Below, in pieces: positions 1 through 9,200 of a stretch of 64,000 bases of DNA. The stretch covers positions 1,364,001-1,428,000 of the forward strand of contig NZ_CP109598.1 of the NCBI RefSeq assembly GCF_036327775.1. The letters are read 5' to 3'. Origin of the DNA: Streptomyces sp. NBC_01498. GTDB taxonomy: Bacteria > Actinomycetota > Actinomycetes > Streptomycetales > Streptomycetaceae. Made by a program: the position numbers and the translations under genes. Each line of letters starts with the position of its first letter. Within the stretch, counting starts at the first letter, position 1. The notes below the pieces were generated by a model that saw nothing but the letters and a program-made list of their open reading frames with translations, made no database searches and was not told the origin of the DNA.

Positions 1-1
1 G

Positions 2-472
2 CGGGTGACGTTCAAGTACGGCCTCGGCGACGACTTCATCGCCAAGCTCAAGGTCCTCCACGAGCTGGGCCTGGACTCCACCACCGAGGTCACGGTCCCC
101 GGCCGGGGCGGCGGGCCGGTCCAGGTCTCGCCCCGTGACGTGGTCGCCGCCTGTCTGCCCGACCCGGCCACACTCGGCGACCGGATGACCGGCAAGACCT
201 GCGCGGGCACCTGGGTCAAGGGCGTCAAGGACGGTGCGGCGCGCGAGGTGTACCTCTACCACGTGGTCGACAACCAGTGGTCGATGCGCGAGTACGGCTC
301 CCAGGCCGTGGTCTGGCAGACCGCCATCAACCCGGTCGTCGCCCTCGAACTGATCGCCGGCGGCGTGTGGACCGGCAGCGGGGTCCTCGGCCCCGAGGCC
401 CTGCCGCCCCGCCCGTTCCTGGATCTCCTCACCGCCTACGGCTCCCCGTGGGGCCTGCGCGAGGAGAACTGA
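2..472 (+). CDS. saccharopine dehydrogenase-like protein, C-terminal part (5' end outside window)
   Basis: The reading frame is open from the first complete codon, so this is the last 156 residues of a gene that starts upstream. The visible part resembles the C-terminal domain of saccharopine dehydrogenase / carboxynorspermidine synthase-like NAD(P)-dependent oxidoreductases: a lid segment followed by REVYLYHVVDNQWSMREYGS and a final stretch ending in SPWGLREEN. The N-terminal Rossmann fold that would bind NAD(P) is not in view, so the substrate (lysine pathway, polyamine pathway or other) cannot be judged. The GTG at position 5 is an internal valine, not a start, because the frame extends to the window edge. 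The next gene begins 98 bases downstream on the same strand but looks unrelated. Confidence 0.7.
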   Translation, partial: RVTFKYGLGDDFIAKLKVLHELGLDSTTEVTVPGRGGGPVQVSPRDVVAACLPDPATLGDRMTGKTCAGTWVKGVKDGAAREVYLYHVVDNQWSMREYGSQAVVWQTAINPVVALELIAGGVWTGSGVLGPEALPPRPFLDLLTAYGSPWGLREEN

Positions 473-570
473 TCCGTTGTCAGTGGCGGCCCGTACTGTC
501 CTGTGACACGGACGATCCGCCGGGTACCTCGGTCACGCGCGGCGTCTTCGAACGACTGTGAGGAACCGCG

Positions 571-2187
571 ATGGACCCTGTACGCGCCGACTTCGGTGTC
601 CGGCCCGCCGTCCTGTCGAACGCCCTCGTTCGTCACCACCGCTGCGCGATCGCCCCGTCGTACGTCGTGGTGGCGGCCGGAGGCTTCCTCAAGGTCGACT
701 TCGCGGTGCCGGACGGCGACGCGCCCGCCGAGGCCGTGCTGCGCGTGTCGGTGCTGGGCGCCGCCGCTCCGACGGATCTCACGCTGAACGGCGAGCCGCT
801 GGTCAAGAGCTTCCGCCTGCCCGCCGGTGAAGTGGCCGGGGCTGTACGGGAGTACGCCTTCACCGTGCCCGGAGCGGCGCTGCGGCCGGGAGCCAATGTC
901 CTGGAGATACGCAACACCGACGAGGACGACGACGGCGTGCTCCGGCTCGGGACCGTCACCCTGGGATCCGCCGACAGCGACGGCCGGGCGGGGCACCGTT
1001 CCGGGGACAGGTCCGGGGAAGGGGGCGGGGCGGGTGAGCGGTCGGCGTGGACGTTCGCCACCGAGCGCCGCTCACCGGGTGCCGACGCCTGGCGGGCGGG
1101 GCCGGATCTGGTGTTCCACCTCGACCGGAGCGAGAGCCGGCTCGGTGCGGACGGGCGCGAACCCGTCAGCGGACTGGCATGGCGCGAGACCACCGGAGCG
1201 GAGGCGTCCCTCGCATTTCGCTCCGACATGTCAGGGTTTCACGGGCACTTCCGAAGCGCCGACGGCTCGGTCGGCGAGCTGCGCGGCACCCTCGCCGGAC
1301 AACTGCCTCCCGCCGGGAGCGCGGGTGGTGTCGGTGGAATGCGTGCCGACGTACGTCATTTCACCACCGAGGAGGCGCACGACTCCGTGTGGGCTCCGGC
1401 AGGGCGGCTGCGGCTGGCGCTCGACAGCGGCGGTGACCCGGTCGAACGGGTGACGTGGAGCGACCGCCGGGGTGGCACCACCTCGCTCTCCCTGCTCGCC
1501 GCCGGGCCGGGGCCCGGCCCGGCGGCGGGAGAGGGGCGCGACATCACCCACCGGGTCTCCCGGGTGTGGGCCAGCGACGAGTTCACGATGTTCGGCGAGG
1601 TCGCGGACAACCTGCTGAGGGACGGCGACAAGTGGCTCGCCCACGAGCGGACCCCCGATCTGCACTTCACCTTCGACGGGCCCGTCACCGTCACCGGCTA
1701 CCGCCTCACCTCCGGCAACGACTGCCCCGACCGCGATCCGTCCGGCTGGGTGCTGGAAGGTTCCTCCGACGGCCGGGAGTGGACACGGCTGGACGTCCGG
1801 GAGAGGGAGGTCTTCCCCGGGCGCCACCGGACCGAGGAGTTCGGGCTGACCGAGCCGTCGGCCCGCTCCCACTACCGCCTGCGGATCACCGCCAACGGTG
1901 GCGCGGACGAGACCCAGTTGTCCCGGGTGAGTTTCCTCGACGGCGGTGACACGTCCCCGGACCCCGACGCCTGCGCCTTCGACTTCGTCGGCCACCGGCA
2001 GGACCCCGGCGGAGAGCCGGTGGGCTACCGGGGGACGAGGATCCCCGCTCCCGTGTCCGGGGCGGAGGAGACCGGCGACGGTGAGGAGGAAGGGCGGCTG
2101 CTCGCCGGGAACTTCTCGGACACCGCGCGAAGCCTCCAGGACGCGGCGCGGCTGCTGACGCAACTGACCCGGTATCTGCGCCACTGA
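571..2187 (+). CDS. uncharacterised protein with discoidin (F5/8 type C)-like domain
   Basis: A 538-residue protein with no signal peptide or membrane segment. The start ATG is preceded by GAGGAA at a normal distance. Residues about 25-135 read as a beta-sandwich (alternating hydrophobic strands, LTLNGEPLVKSFRLPAGE, then ALRPGANVLEIRNTDEDDDG), like carbohydrate- or ligand-binding jelly rolls. A low-complexity Gly/Ser/Arg linker follows (about 135-155). Residues about 325-470 look like a discoidin/F5-8C domain: VADNLLRDGDKWLAHE, SDGREWTRLDVRE and SHYRLRITANGG are the usual loop and strand signatures. No catalytic residues are recognised, so a binding role is inferred. Discoidin domains are usually extracellular, so the missing export signal is odd. 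A hairpin 64 bases after the stop may terminate it. Confidence 0.7.
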   Translation: MDPVRADFGVRPAVLSNALVRHHRCAIAPSYVVVAAGGFLKVDFAVPDGDAPAEAVLRVSVLGAAAPTDLTLNGEPLVKSFRLPAGEVAGAVREYAFTVPGAALRPGANVLEIRNTDEDDDGVLRLGTVTLGSADSDGRAGHRSGDRSGEGGGAGERSAWTFATERRSPGADAWRAGPDLVFHLDRSESRLGADGREPVSGLAWRETTGAEASLAFRSDMSGFHGHFRSADGSVGELRGTLAGQLPPAGSAGGVGGMRADVRHFTTEEAHDSVWAPAGRLRLALDSGGDPVERVTWSDRRGGTTSLSLLAAGPGPGPAAGEGRDITHRVSRVWASDEFTMFGEVADNLLRDGDKWLAHERTPDLHFTFDGPVTVTGYRLTSGNDCPDRDPSGWVLEGSSDGREWTRLDVREREVFPGRHRTEEFGLTEPSARSHYRLRITANGGADETQLSRVSFLDGGDTSPDPDACAFDFVGHRQDPGGEPVGYRGTRIPAPVSGAEETGDGEEEGRLLAGNFSDTARSLQDAARLLTQLTRYLRH

Positions 2188-2250
2188 CCGGAGGCCCACG
2201 GGCCGCGCCCCTCCACCTCCGCTCGCTCCCTCCGTCGCCCCGCCGCCCCG

Positions 2251-2284
2251 CCGCCCCCGGCACTCACGACCGCGACGGGGGCGG
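2251..2284. terminator. candidate bidirectional terminator hairpin
   Basis: Arms CCGCCCCCG (2251-2259) and CGGGGGCGG (2276-2284) can form a 9-bp stem with a 16-base loop. It lies between the convergent genes ending at 2187 (+) and 2305 (-). There is no T-tract, as is common for Streptomyces hairpin terminators. Confidence 0.4.
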
Positions 2285-2304
2285 GGAGGGGAGTGGTGCG
2301 GCCG

Positions 2305-2742
2305 TCAGCAGCGTCCGGCCGTGCCGGTGGACCAGATGGGGGTCTGCCAGTCGCGGTACATGACCAGGTTGCTGTCGTCCTGGAGGCGCATGTACGCGAC
2401 ACCGCGCTGGGCGGTTCCGGAGGACCAGACGCGGATGCCCGTGCTGGTGTAGACGGACAGGTCGCCGTTACCGCCGAAGACGGCGTAGGCACCGGGGTTG
2501 CCGTCGGTCGCGGTGTCCCAGAGGTACTTGCCGGCGGGAGTCCCGCAGTACAGCACGAGGTTGCCGTCGCCCTGCATGACGAGGTGGCCGTCGGCGCTCC
2601 AGAAGGATTCCCCGGAGTTGATCCTCTGTGAGAGCTGGAAGTAGACATGGGCCGCGCTGGCCGACGTGGTCATCGGGATCGTGAGACCGACGACGGCCGC
2701 CGCGACCGCGAGCAGCCGCCCGGCTCTCCTGCGAATGGACAT
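2305..2742 (-). CDS. secreted bulb-type (GNA-like) mannose-binding lectin
   Basis: A 145-residue precursor. Residues 1-30 are a Sec signal peptide: MSIRRRAGRLLAVAAAVVGL, then a stretch ending in SASAA, a signal peptidase site. The mature part is one B-lectin domain with the three-fold repeat expected of the Galanthus nivalis agglutinin family; the QxDxNxVxY sugar-binding motif appears as MQGDGNLVLY and LQDDSNLVMY, with a degenerate middle copy GGNGDLSVY. Two cysteines (in LYCGTP and the C-terminal GRC) could form a disulfide. The start is well supported by AGGTGAGGG just upstream. It is probably an exported mannose- or glycan-binding protein, perhaps acting against fungi or on polysaccharides; the target is unknown. 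Confidence 0.85.
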   Translation of the reverse strand: MSIRRRAGRLLAVAAAVVGLTIPMTTSASAAHVYFQLSQRINSGESFWSADGHLVMQGDGNLVLYCGTPAGKYLWDTATDGNPGAYAVFGGNGDLSVYTSTGIRVWSSGTAQRGVAYMRLQDDSNLVMYRDWQTPIWSTGTAGRC

Positions 2743-2854
2743 TCCCTCACCTCTCGGAGTGGTTGACGCGCTCTGTCGACGAGCACGAGGACCACTTCAG
2801 GCTGCCAAGGGCCGAACGCGGCTGCCATCCCAGAAAGTTGGGGTTGTCCGCCGG

Positions 2855-3718
2855 TCAGATCACCGGCGGCCCCGCCTCGACGCGCCGCAGCACCGGATCC
2901 AGTCGGTCCAGGTCGGGGCCGGTCTGGAGCTGGCGTTCGTCCCACCAGGTGGCGCCCGCGTCACGCAGGGGGCCGATGATGTCCCGGGCCCGGGACACGT
3001 CCGGGGGTGTGACGCCGCCGACGACGAACTCGAACGGGTGCGGGCCCTCGGTCGGGCGGTGCTCACGTACGTACACGACGAGTTCCCGTACCTCGGTCAC
3101 GTCGGGCACCTGACCGTGCCGCGCCGTCTCGAAGAGCGGGGCCGCGCCGTCCCAGCGGGCCGCCCGCCGCATGGGCGGGCGGCGCGGCCAGAACCCGCCG
3201 ATCCACACGGGCGGGCGGGGCCGCTGCGCGCTCGCGGGCAGCAGGGTCACGTCGCGGACCTCGTAGTGGCGGCCCCGGTGGTCCACCGGCCCACCGGTCC
3301 AGAACCGCGCCAGCAGGTCCAGTCCCTCGTCCAGCCGCTCGGCGAGGAGACGCGGCTCGGTGCTGTCGCCGAAGCTGCCGTACTCGTCCTCGACGGGACC
3401 GCCCAGCCCGGCGCCGAAGACCGCCCGGCCGCCGCTGAGATGGTCCAGGGTGGCGACCTGCCGGGCGAGTTGTTGCGGGAGGTAGCGCGGAACGGGTGTG
3501 AGGAGGGTGCCCAGCCGGATCCGGGAGGTCGACAACGCCGCCGCGGTCAGCAGCATCCAGGGGTCAGCGAAGGGCCGGCCCTGGTGGTACCGGTGCACGA
3601 CGTGGTCCCAGACGAACAGCCCGTCCCAGCCGGCCTGTTCGGCGGCGACGGCCACGGTCCGCACGTTGCGGGGGTCGGCGAAGTCGCCGAAGTTGGGGAT
3701 GTTGATCGAGAAGCGCAT
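2855..3718 (-). CDS. LLM-class (F420-dependent) luciferase-like oxidoreductase
   Basis: A 287-residue TIM-barrel oxidoreductase of the bacterial luciferase-like monooxygenase family, which in actinomycetes mostly uses coenzyme F420. Family signatures read in order: MRFSINIPNFGDFADP at the N-terminus, WDGLFVWDHVVHR, SRIRLGTLLTPVPRYLPQQLARQVATLDHLSGGRAVFGAGLGG, then RLLAERLDEGLDLLARFWTG and PPVWIGGFWPRRP. The start was placed at MRFSIN because family members begin there; an in-frame ATG 12 codons upstream gives an unlikely extension. The substrate cannot be inferred. It stands alone: the lectin gene lies downstream on the same strand and a 186-base repeat-bearing gap upstream. Confidence 0.85.
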   Translation of the reverse strand: MRFSINIPNFGDFADPRNVRTVAVAAEQAGWDGLFVWDHVVHRYHQGRPFADPWMLLTAAALSTSRIRLGTLLTPVPRYLPQQLARQVATLDHLSGGRAVFGAGLGGPVEDEYGSFGDSTEPRLLAERLDEGLDLLARFWTGGPVDHRGRHYEVRDVTLLPASAQRPRPPVWIGGFWPRRPPMRRAARWDGAAPLFETARHGQVPDVTEVRELVVYVREHRPTEGPHPFEFVVGGVTPPDVSRARDIIGPLRDAGATWWDERQLQTGPDLDRLDPVLRRVEAGPPVI

Positions 3719-3772
3719 CCCGACAGCATGGTCGCCCGCCGACGACCGGGGCAATCGAACGCCGGGGCCCGG

Positions 3773-3844
3773 CCCCGCCGTTCGACAGACCTGACCGGCC
3801 CCGCCCGCCGACGGCCCCCGCCCCGCCGTTCGACGGACCTGACC
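3773..3844. repeat. two-copy 24-bp direct repeat
   Basis: CCCCGCCGTTCGACAGACCTGACC at 3773-3796 (written here only to show the unit; key core GCCGTTCGAC-GACCTGACC) recurs at 3821-3844 with one mismatch, 48 bases apart, in the intergenic gap between the luciferase-like gene and the Trypco1 gene. Confidence 0.75.
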
Positions 3845-3904
3845 CGGTCGCGGGACCCGACGGCCCCCACGGACCCGTGCGAGGCGCGGCTCCTCCAGGA
3901 CGTA

Positions 3905-4267
3905 CTACCCGGGGGCCGAGGCTTCGCCGGCCGTCTCCGTGAGGGTGGTCACCGCGGGCTCCCCCTTGCGCCAGGTGACCGTCACCTTCAGCGTGGCCTT
4001 GCCCTCGGCGGCGGTCACCACACTCACCAACTGGCCGCTCTTGACGGCGATCTCAATGCCGAATTCGAGGGTCACCTCGTCCGGGGCCGCTTGCCGCAGT
4101 CCGAGGCTGACGCTCTCGGTGACCGCCTCCAGCGTCTTCGGGAGATCACCGAGACTCCGGGACAGACGGTCGCCGGCACCGGTGTCCCGGGGGCGTCGCT
4201 CCTCGTCGTTGACCTTCACCCATACGGGGGTTCCGTCCGGCATGACTGCCTGAACCGCGTCGGACAC
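3905..4267 (-). CDS. Trypco1-type small protein (CU044_2847 family)
   Basis: A 120-residue protein. The GTG start at 4267 has a strong AGGAGG seven bases upstream; the frame extends further 5' but without a better start. The layout fits the trypsin-co-occurring domain 1 family: an N-terminal strand pair PDGTPVWVKVNDEE, a middle helical region with SRSLGDLPKTLEAVTESV, then the diagnostic stretch PDEVTLEFGIEIAVKSG followed by EGKATLKVTVTWRKGE. In other genomes such proteins sit next to trypsin-like domains and STAND-type NTPases in presumed conflict systems; here the trypsin/NTPase gene lies 2 kb away on the same strand. Its molecular role (adaptor or effector) is not established. It is divergent from the 398-residue gene, with 111 bases between the starts. 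Confidence 0.75.
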   Translation of the reverse strand: MSDAVQAVMPDGTPVWVKVNDEERRPRDTGAGDRLSRSLGDLPKTLEAVTESVSLGLRQAAPDEVTLEFGIEIAVKSGQLVSVVTAAEGKATLKVTVTWRKGEPAVTTLTETAGEASAPG

Positions 4268-4378
4268 GCGTCGCCTCCTGGTGGCTTGTCGACTCTCTTG
4301 GGAAGGATGCCCGATTCCGGGGACGCGGGGAGGCCGGTCACTTAAAATCGCCGTCACATCACGGAGGGAGCACGGGTC

Positions 4379-5575
4379 ATGAACGACCAACAGGCCAAGG
4401 TGTCGCCGGAGAAGGTCTTCCTCTCCGACGTGGAGATCCACCGGCAGTCCCCCATCGCGAGGGCCGAGGACTTACGGGCGCGCGTGCTCTTTCACGTACT
4501 GCTGTCCGACACCCTGCTCATCGGTGACTCGCAGTCGCTCAACACCCCCCTCTTCCGTGCGCTGGTGTCCGCCTCCGAGGCGGACGGCCACACCGTACGG
4601 TCCGACCTCGCGCCGCTCCTGGACAGCGGCCGGATCCGGGTCGCCTGCCGGGACGGACAGCCGCTGACAACCGTGCGGGACGCCCAGGAGCAGCGGCAGG
4701 TCGAGCATGTGCCCGGTCCCGCCTACGCGGAGCTGATGGACGGACTGACGCGAACGCACGCCGTCTCCTACAGCCTCGACACCGTGTCGGCCGCCTTCAA
4801 GTCGGGCGCGATCCGGCTGCTGGAGGAACAGACGCGGAACTCCGGCGGAGAGACCCGTGAGACGTTCGACGCCGCGCTCGCGTTCATGAGGGAGTCGGAG
4901 CCTCTCTACTTCAAGGGCCTCAGAGTCTGGGAGGAGTCCTACCGGAGCAGGTCGTCGGGGAGCGCGGAGATCGTGCTGGCTCTCGCCGCCGTGGACCGGG
5001 CGGCGGGCGAGTCGTACCGCCAGGCACTCCCCCATGTGCTGGGAGCCGGGACCGCGGCCCCGCGCAGCCTCAACGTCCCCCTCGCCGAGAACGACATCGT
5101 CCTGGGCGGCGCCACGCTGCCCGCCGGCCTCCTCGACAGTTTCCTCCTCGGCAGGCTGCCCGTGGAGGTGTTGCTGGAGGCCACCGAACAGCAGTCCCGC
5201 GGCGTCCTCGTGAGCCAGTTGGGCCTCCTGCGCCGGGGCGGGGCTCCTGACGTCCCTCTCCTGACGGAAGCCGCGACCGAGTTCAGCGCGTGGATGCAGG
5301 AGACGTTCGTCCGTACGTTCCGGGACAGCGACGCACGCGCGCGGGCGGTTCTCGACGGCAACCGCAACCTGATGCGTTTCGGTATCTCCCAGAACTCGCT
5401 GACCGGCGCGCTCGGCGCCGGACTCGACGTGCCGGCGACGGACGACGACGGGGACCGTCTCAGTCTGCGGGTCGTCGACCGCAGTGTGCCGGCCGCCGAC
5501 GGAGCGGCCGACATCGGGGAACTCGACCTGCACAAGTTGCGGCACCGCGTCCTCACGGGTGCGTACGTCGGCTGA
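4379..5575 (+). CDS. uncharacterised 398-residue protein of the trypsin/NTPase locus
   Basis: I do not recognise this family. ATG 4379 follows GGAGG at a normal distance. The protein is soluble, with no signal peptide and no membrane segments. The N-terminal 60 residues alternate strand and helix (KVFLSDVEIHRQSP, then LLSDTLLIGDSQSLNTPLFRAL), and the rest looks largely helical, rich in Glu, Arg and Leu. A possible second module begins near LSLRVVDRSVPAADG at the C-terminus. Conserved-looking acidic residues (SDVE, LSDT, GDSQ) could be catalytic or metal-binding, but that is a guess. It lies between the divergent Trypco1 gene and the convergent NUDIX gene (12 bases from stop to stop), so it is embedded in the putative conflict locus and is a candidate effector or sensor. 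Confidence 0.65.
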   Translation: MNDQQAKVSPEKVFLSDVEIHRQSPIARAEDLRARVLFHVLLSDTLLIGDSQSLNTPLFRALVSASEADGHTVRSDLAPLLDSGRIRVACRDGQPLTTVRDAQEQRQVEHVPGPAYAELMDGLTRTHAVSYSLDTVSAAFKSGAIRLLEEQTRNSGGETRETFDAALAFMRESEPLYFKGLRVWEESYRSRSSGSAEIVLALAAVDRAAGESYRQALPHVLGAGTAAPRSLNVPLAENDIVLGGATLPAGLLDSFLLGRLPVEVLLEATEQQSRGVLVSQLGLLRRGGAPDVPLLTEAATEFSAWMQETFVRTFRDSDARARAVLDGNRNLMRFGISQNSLTGALGAGLDVPATDDDGDRLSLRVVDRSVPAADGAADIGELDLHKLRHRVLTGAYVG

Positions 5576-5587
5576 GCCGGCGGTCGC

Positions 5588-6235
5588 TCACCCCACCGGT
5601 CCGAGGCCGGGCGCGGAGCTGTCGGCGAGTGCGAGGGCCAGGGCGGCCAGCGTCACCCCACAGGAAACATCACCGTTGCGGAGCCACTTCGCCATCTCCG
5701 TGCGCGACACCCAGACGGGCCGGGTCACCGACTCCATGCCCTCCGGCTCGGCGACCGCGGGTGCGTCCGCCGGGCCTGCGGGGTGGATCTCGGCGGCGAA
5801 GACGTGTACGGCCGACTCGATCAGACCGGTCTCGGCGTGGATGACCCCCAGTGAACGCAGGTCGGACGGCGCGCAGTCGAAGCCGGTCTCCTCCCGGAGC
5901 TCCCGTACGGCCGCGACCGCCGGGTCCTCGCCGGCCTCGCATCCGCCCCGGGGGAACTCCAGGGAGACCTGACCGATCGGGTAGCGGTACGTGGGAACGA
6001 AGGCGAAGCCGCCCCGGCGCACGGGGACGATCACCACTCCACCGTGCGACCACCGCCAGCGCAGGTAACGGCCGCGCTCGCCCGACGGTGCGACCACCTC
6101 GTCGTTGAACAGCGTGCCGAACCGGTTGCCGAAGACCTCCACCGCCCGTTGCCGTCGGATGGGCGGGGGGTCGGCGTATCCAGGTGACTCACCCTCCACG
6201 GGTGGCTCGCTTCCCCTCGGTGACTCGCTCTCCAT
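5588..6235 (-). CDS. NUDIX hydrolase
   Basis: A 215-residue NUDIX protein. The complete Nudix box is visible as GGCEAGEDPAVAAVRELREE followed by TGF, matching Gx5Ex7REUxEExGU, which binds Mg2+ and cleaves nucleoside diphosphates linked to another moiety. The fold around it (VVIVPVRRGGFAFVPTYRYP, SLEFPRGG, then SLGVIHAETGLIESAVHVFA) resembles ADP-ribose/ADP-sugar pyrophosphatases, but the substrate is not determined. I chose ATG 6235, which has AGAGGA ten bases upstream and lies 14 bases after the stop of the trypsin/NTPase gene; an ATG at 6292 would overlap that gene and lacks a ribosome site. Co-transcription with the trypsin/NTPase suggests a shared function, for example hydrolysing a nucleotide signal. 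Confidence 0.9.
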   Translation of the reverse strand: MESESPRGSEPPVEGESPGYADPPPIRRQRAVEVFGNRFGTLFNDEVVAPSGERGRYLRWRWSHGGVVIVPVRRGGFAFVPTYRYPIGQVSLEFPRGGCEAGEDPAVAAVRELREETGFDCAPSDLRSLGVIHAETGLIESAVHVFAAEIHPAGPADAPAVAEPEGMESVTRPVWVSRTEMAKWLRNGDVSCGVTLAALALALADSSAPGLGPVG

Positions 6236-6249
6236 CGACGCTGGTCCTC

Positions 6250-9200
6250 TCAGCTCGCGCGGTCGTCCAGTTCCGCTCTCATCTGCGCCCATGATGAGCG
6301 TTCGTGCGCGAAGTCGTCGAATTCCGTGCTGAATTGAAGCAGCACATCGAGCACCTCCCGCTGCTGGACACGCAGGTGGGGTGTCTGCCGCACGGGCAGC
6401 GCCGCGCGTTCCGTCGCCGCGCGGCTCAGGGCCCGGTAGGCCTCGCCGAATCGCCCGGCGCGGATCAGGCCGACGCCGTGACGCTGCAAGGTGTCGGGAA
6501 GGCCGGCGAGGTAGCGGCCGGGGCGGAGACCGACCAGTGCCTCCAGGTGCTCCACGGCCTGTGCGCTGGAGTCGAGCGCCTCCTCCGTCAAGCCCGTGCG
6601 GTGACGGCACGCGGACAGTACCCCCAGGCAGGAGAGATACACGTCGTGGTCCAGGGCTCCTTGCGGAACCTGGCCGCAGAGGACGACGGCTTCGGCGGCG
6701 TCCCGGGCCGCGCCGTTGACCTGGTCGTCTCCGAGCCGCAGCAGGGCGAGCAGGCCCAGTGCGCCCGCCGTGTCCATGAGGGAGCGATGCCGTACGGCGG
6801 GGTCGCTCTCGACGGCCTGCCGGTACAGGGCGACCGCCTCCACACTCAGGCCCAACGCCGACTCGGTGTCGCCGGACCGGTGCTTCAGCAGACTCAGGTT
6901 GTGCAGCGCCGCGGCGTAGTGGGACTGGTACCGCGCGGACCGGCGGACCAGGTCACGGCTGAGCACGACCGCCTCGTCCGCGGCCGGCAGGGCGTCGTCC
7001 CGTCGTCCGCTCTCCTCCAGCCGCAGGCTGTACCCGCGCAGGCGCCGCAACCGGACGAGCCGGTCGTCGTCGCCGCTCCCCGCGTCGGGGATCCGGAGCA
7101 GCCGCCCGAGCACCAGCGCCGAGAGCGACGACAGGCCGGACGGGTAGCCGGGAAGGCGCGGTTCGACCAGGAGGAGCAGATCGGTGTCACATTCCTGGAG
7201 AACCGGCTCCAGCAGGTCCGCCAGGGGCTCGGCGTGCGGCACGCGCGCGCCGACGGTCACCAGGGCGGGCACCAGAGCTCGGGGATCGCCCTTCACCAGC
7301 CGGGCGAGCGCCCGGTCGAGAACCGCGTGCGCCGGATGGTCCGCGACCCGGCCCACGGTCGTGCAGCCCCGGGCGCGGGCCAGCACGTCGAGGGTGTCCA
7401 GCACGGCCCTGGTCCGCGTCTGCTCGTCCCGGAGGGGGGAGGCGTCCAGAACCGCCCCGAGATAGCCGACGTTGTCGCCCGAGCTCTGCGGTTCGGCCAG
7501 CACCCGTCGCACCAGGATCTCCCCCAGCCGGTCGGGTTCGAGGGGCGCGACGTGGTCGGCCTCCTCCGCCGGGTAGAGGGTGCGCAAGCATGCCTGCACG
7601 GCGATCGCGTTGACGGGCGGCTGATCGGGGAACGCCCTGCCGCGCACGGATGTCAGCAGCGCGGTCAGTTCGGGTCGGTCGCGCCGCCGGGCCAGTGTCG
7701 GCACGAGCAGCAGACCGTCCGCCACCCGTTCTCCGGTGCTTCCGGCCAGGGCGCCACTCGTTCCGATGCTGTCCGCCAGCACCATGAACCACCCCTTGAT
7801 CTCGTGCACGACGATGTCCGCCAGGGGGTCGTCGCTCTCCTTCCACTCCTCGCGCCGGCGAAGAGTGAGGACGGCGTCGAGCGCGGACGCCAGCATCGTC
7901 AGAATCGAGTCCTGGCGGCCGGCCCCGTCCACGAGTGACGGCGGCATGGGCACCCACGAACAGTCGAGCAGGCGGGCGAACTCTCCGAACGCCTCGGTGA
8001 CCAGGGTGGCGGGATCGGTGCTCAGTGTGCGGGGCAGGCTCCGTGAACTCGCGCCCCGCAGAGCCCAGTCGTCGATGTGCTTGTTCCGGAACTCCTCTCT
8101 CAGGGCACGCCACAGCGGCTCCTCCGACCGGGCGAGCAACAGCACGCGCAAGGTGGCACCGGGGTGGTGCCGGCGGACATGCTCCATGACCGTGCTGATG
8201 TCGCCGAGCCTCGCCTGGGCGTAGTCGAACACGACCAGGCAGGAGAAGCCCGCGACGAGAGCGGTGGAGAGATGCTCCAGCCACCGCTCCGGTCGCCGGG
8301 AGTCGCCGAGGAACGCCTCTCCCGCGAATCCGGCTGTCCAGCCGGTGGCGCGCAGCCGGCGGCACAGTTCGGCGGCCAGTCGGGTCTTGCCCGAGCCGCC
8401 CGGCGCGTACAGCAGACGCAACAGCTGCTCGTCCGTCTCGTAGCACCAGTTCGTCAGCTCACCGAGCTCCGGCCGGTCCACGAACGGCATCGCCCCGTGT
8501 GCCAGCATCCGCGCCGGTGTGGTGCCGACCCCACGCACCGGACCGCCGGGGTCGGGAGCGAAAAGCTTCGCCTGGCACCCCTCACGGTCACCGACGAGGT
8601 CGAACCAGAGCGTTCCGGGCCGGTGCGCGGCATGGTTGCGCCGCAGCAGTCCCGGCGTGCACTCCTCCACGGCGTCCACGGGAATCAGCCAGCCGCCCGA
8701 CACTCCCCTCTCGTCCCGGGTCGCCTTGAGCACCCCGCACACCCGCCCCGTCGCCGTGTCGAGCACGGGACCACCGCTGAATCCCGGTACGACCTGATCC
8801 CACTGGAGCCGTACGAAGCGCCCGCTCCGGCCCGCGACGGTGAGCCGCAGGGTGTCGGGCTGGACTCCCGGCTCCAGGGTGTCGTCACTGAATCCGTGAA
8901 CGGACACGGAGGCCCCCTGGGCCGGCCCCCTGGCACCGAGCCACACCCCGCCGAGGTCCTCGGCGGGGTCGGTCAGCCGGACCTCGGCGAGATCCGGGAA
9001 GCCGTAGATGTCTCCCCTCCCTCTCTCCTCGGGCATGAGACGCACCACCTCGATCGCGACGTCCCGCCCGCCGACGGTGGCCGCGAGGCCGCTCCCGTCA
9101 CGTCCGGCGACCACGTGCGCGCAGGTGAGGAGGGTGTCGGGTGACACCAGGAAGCCGGTCCCGCAGAACTCGTCCCCGTCCATGATGGCCACGGCGTTCC

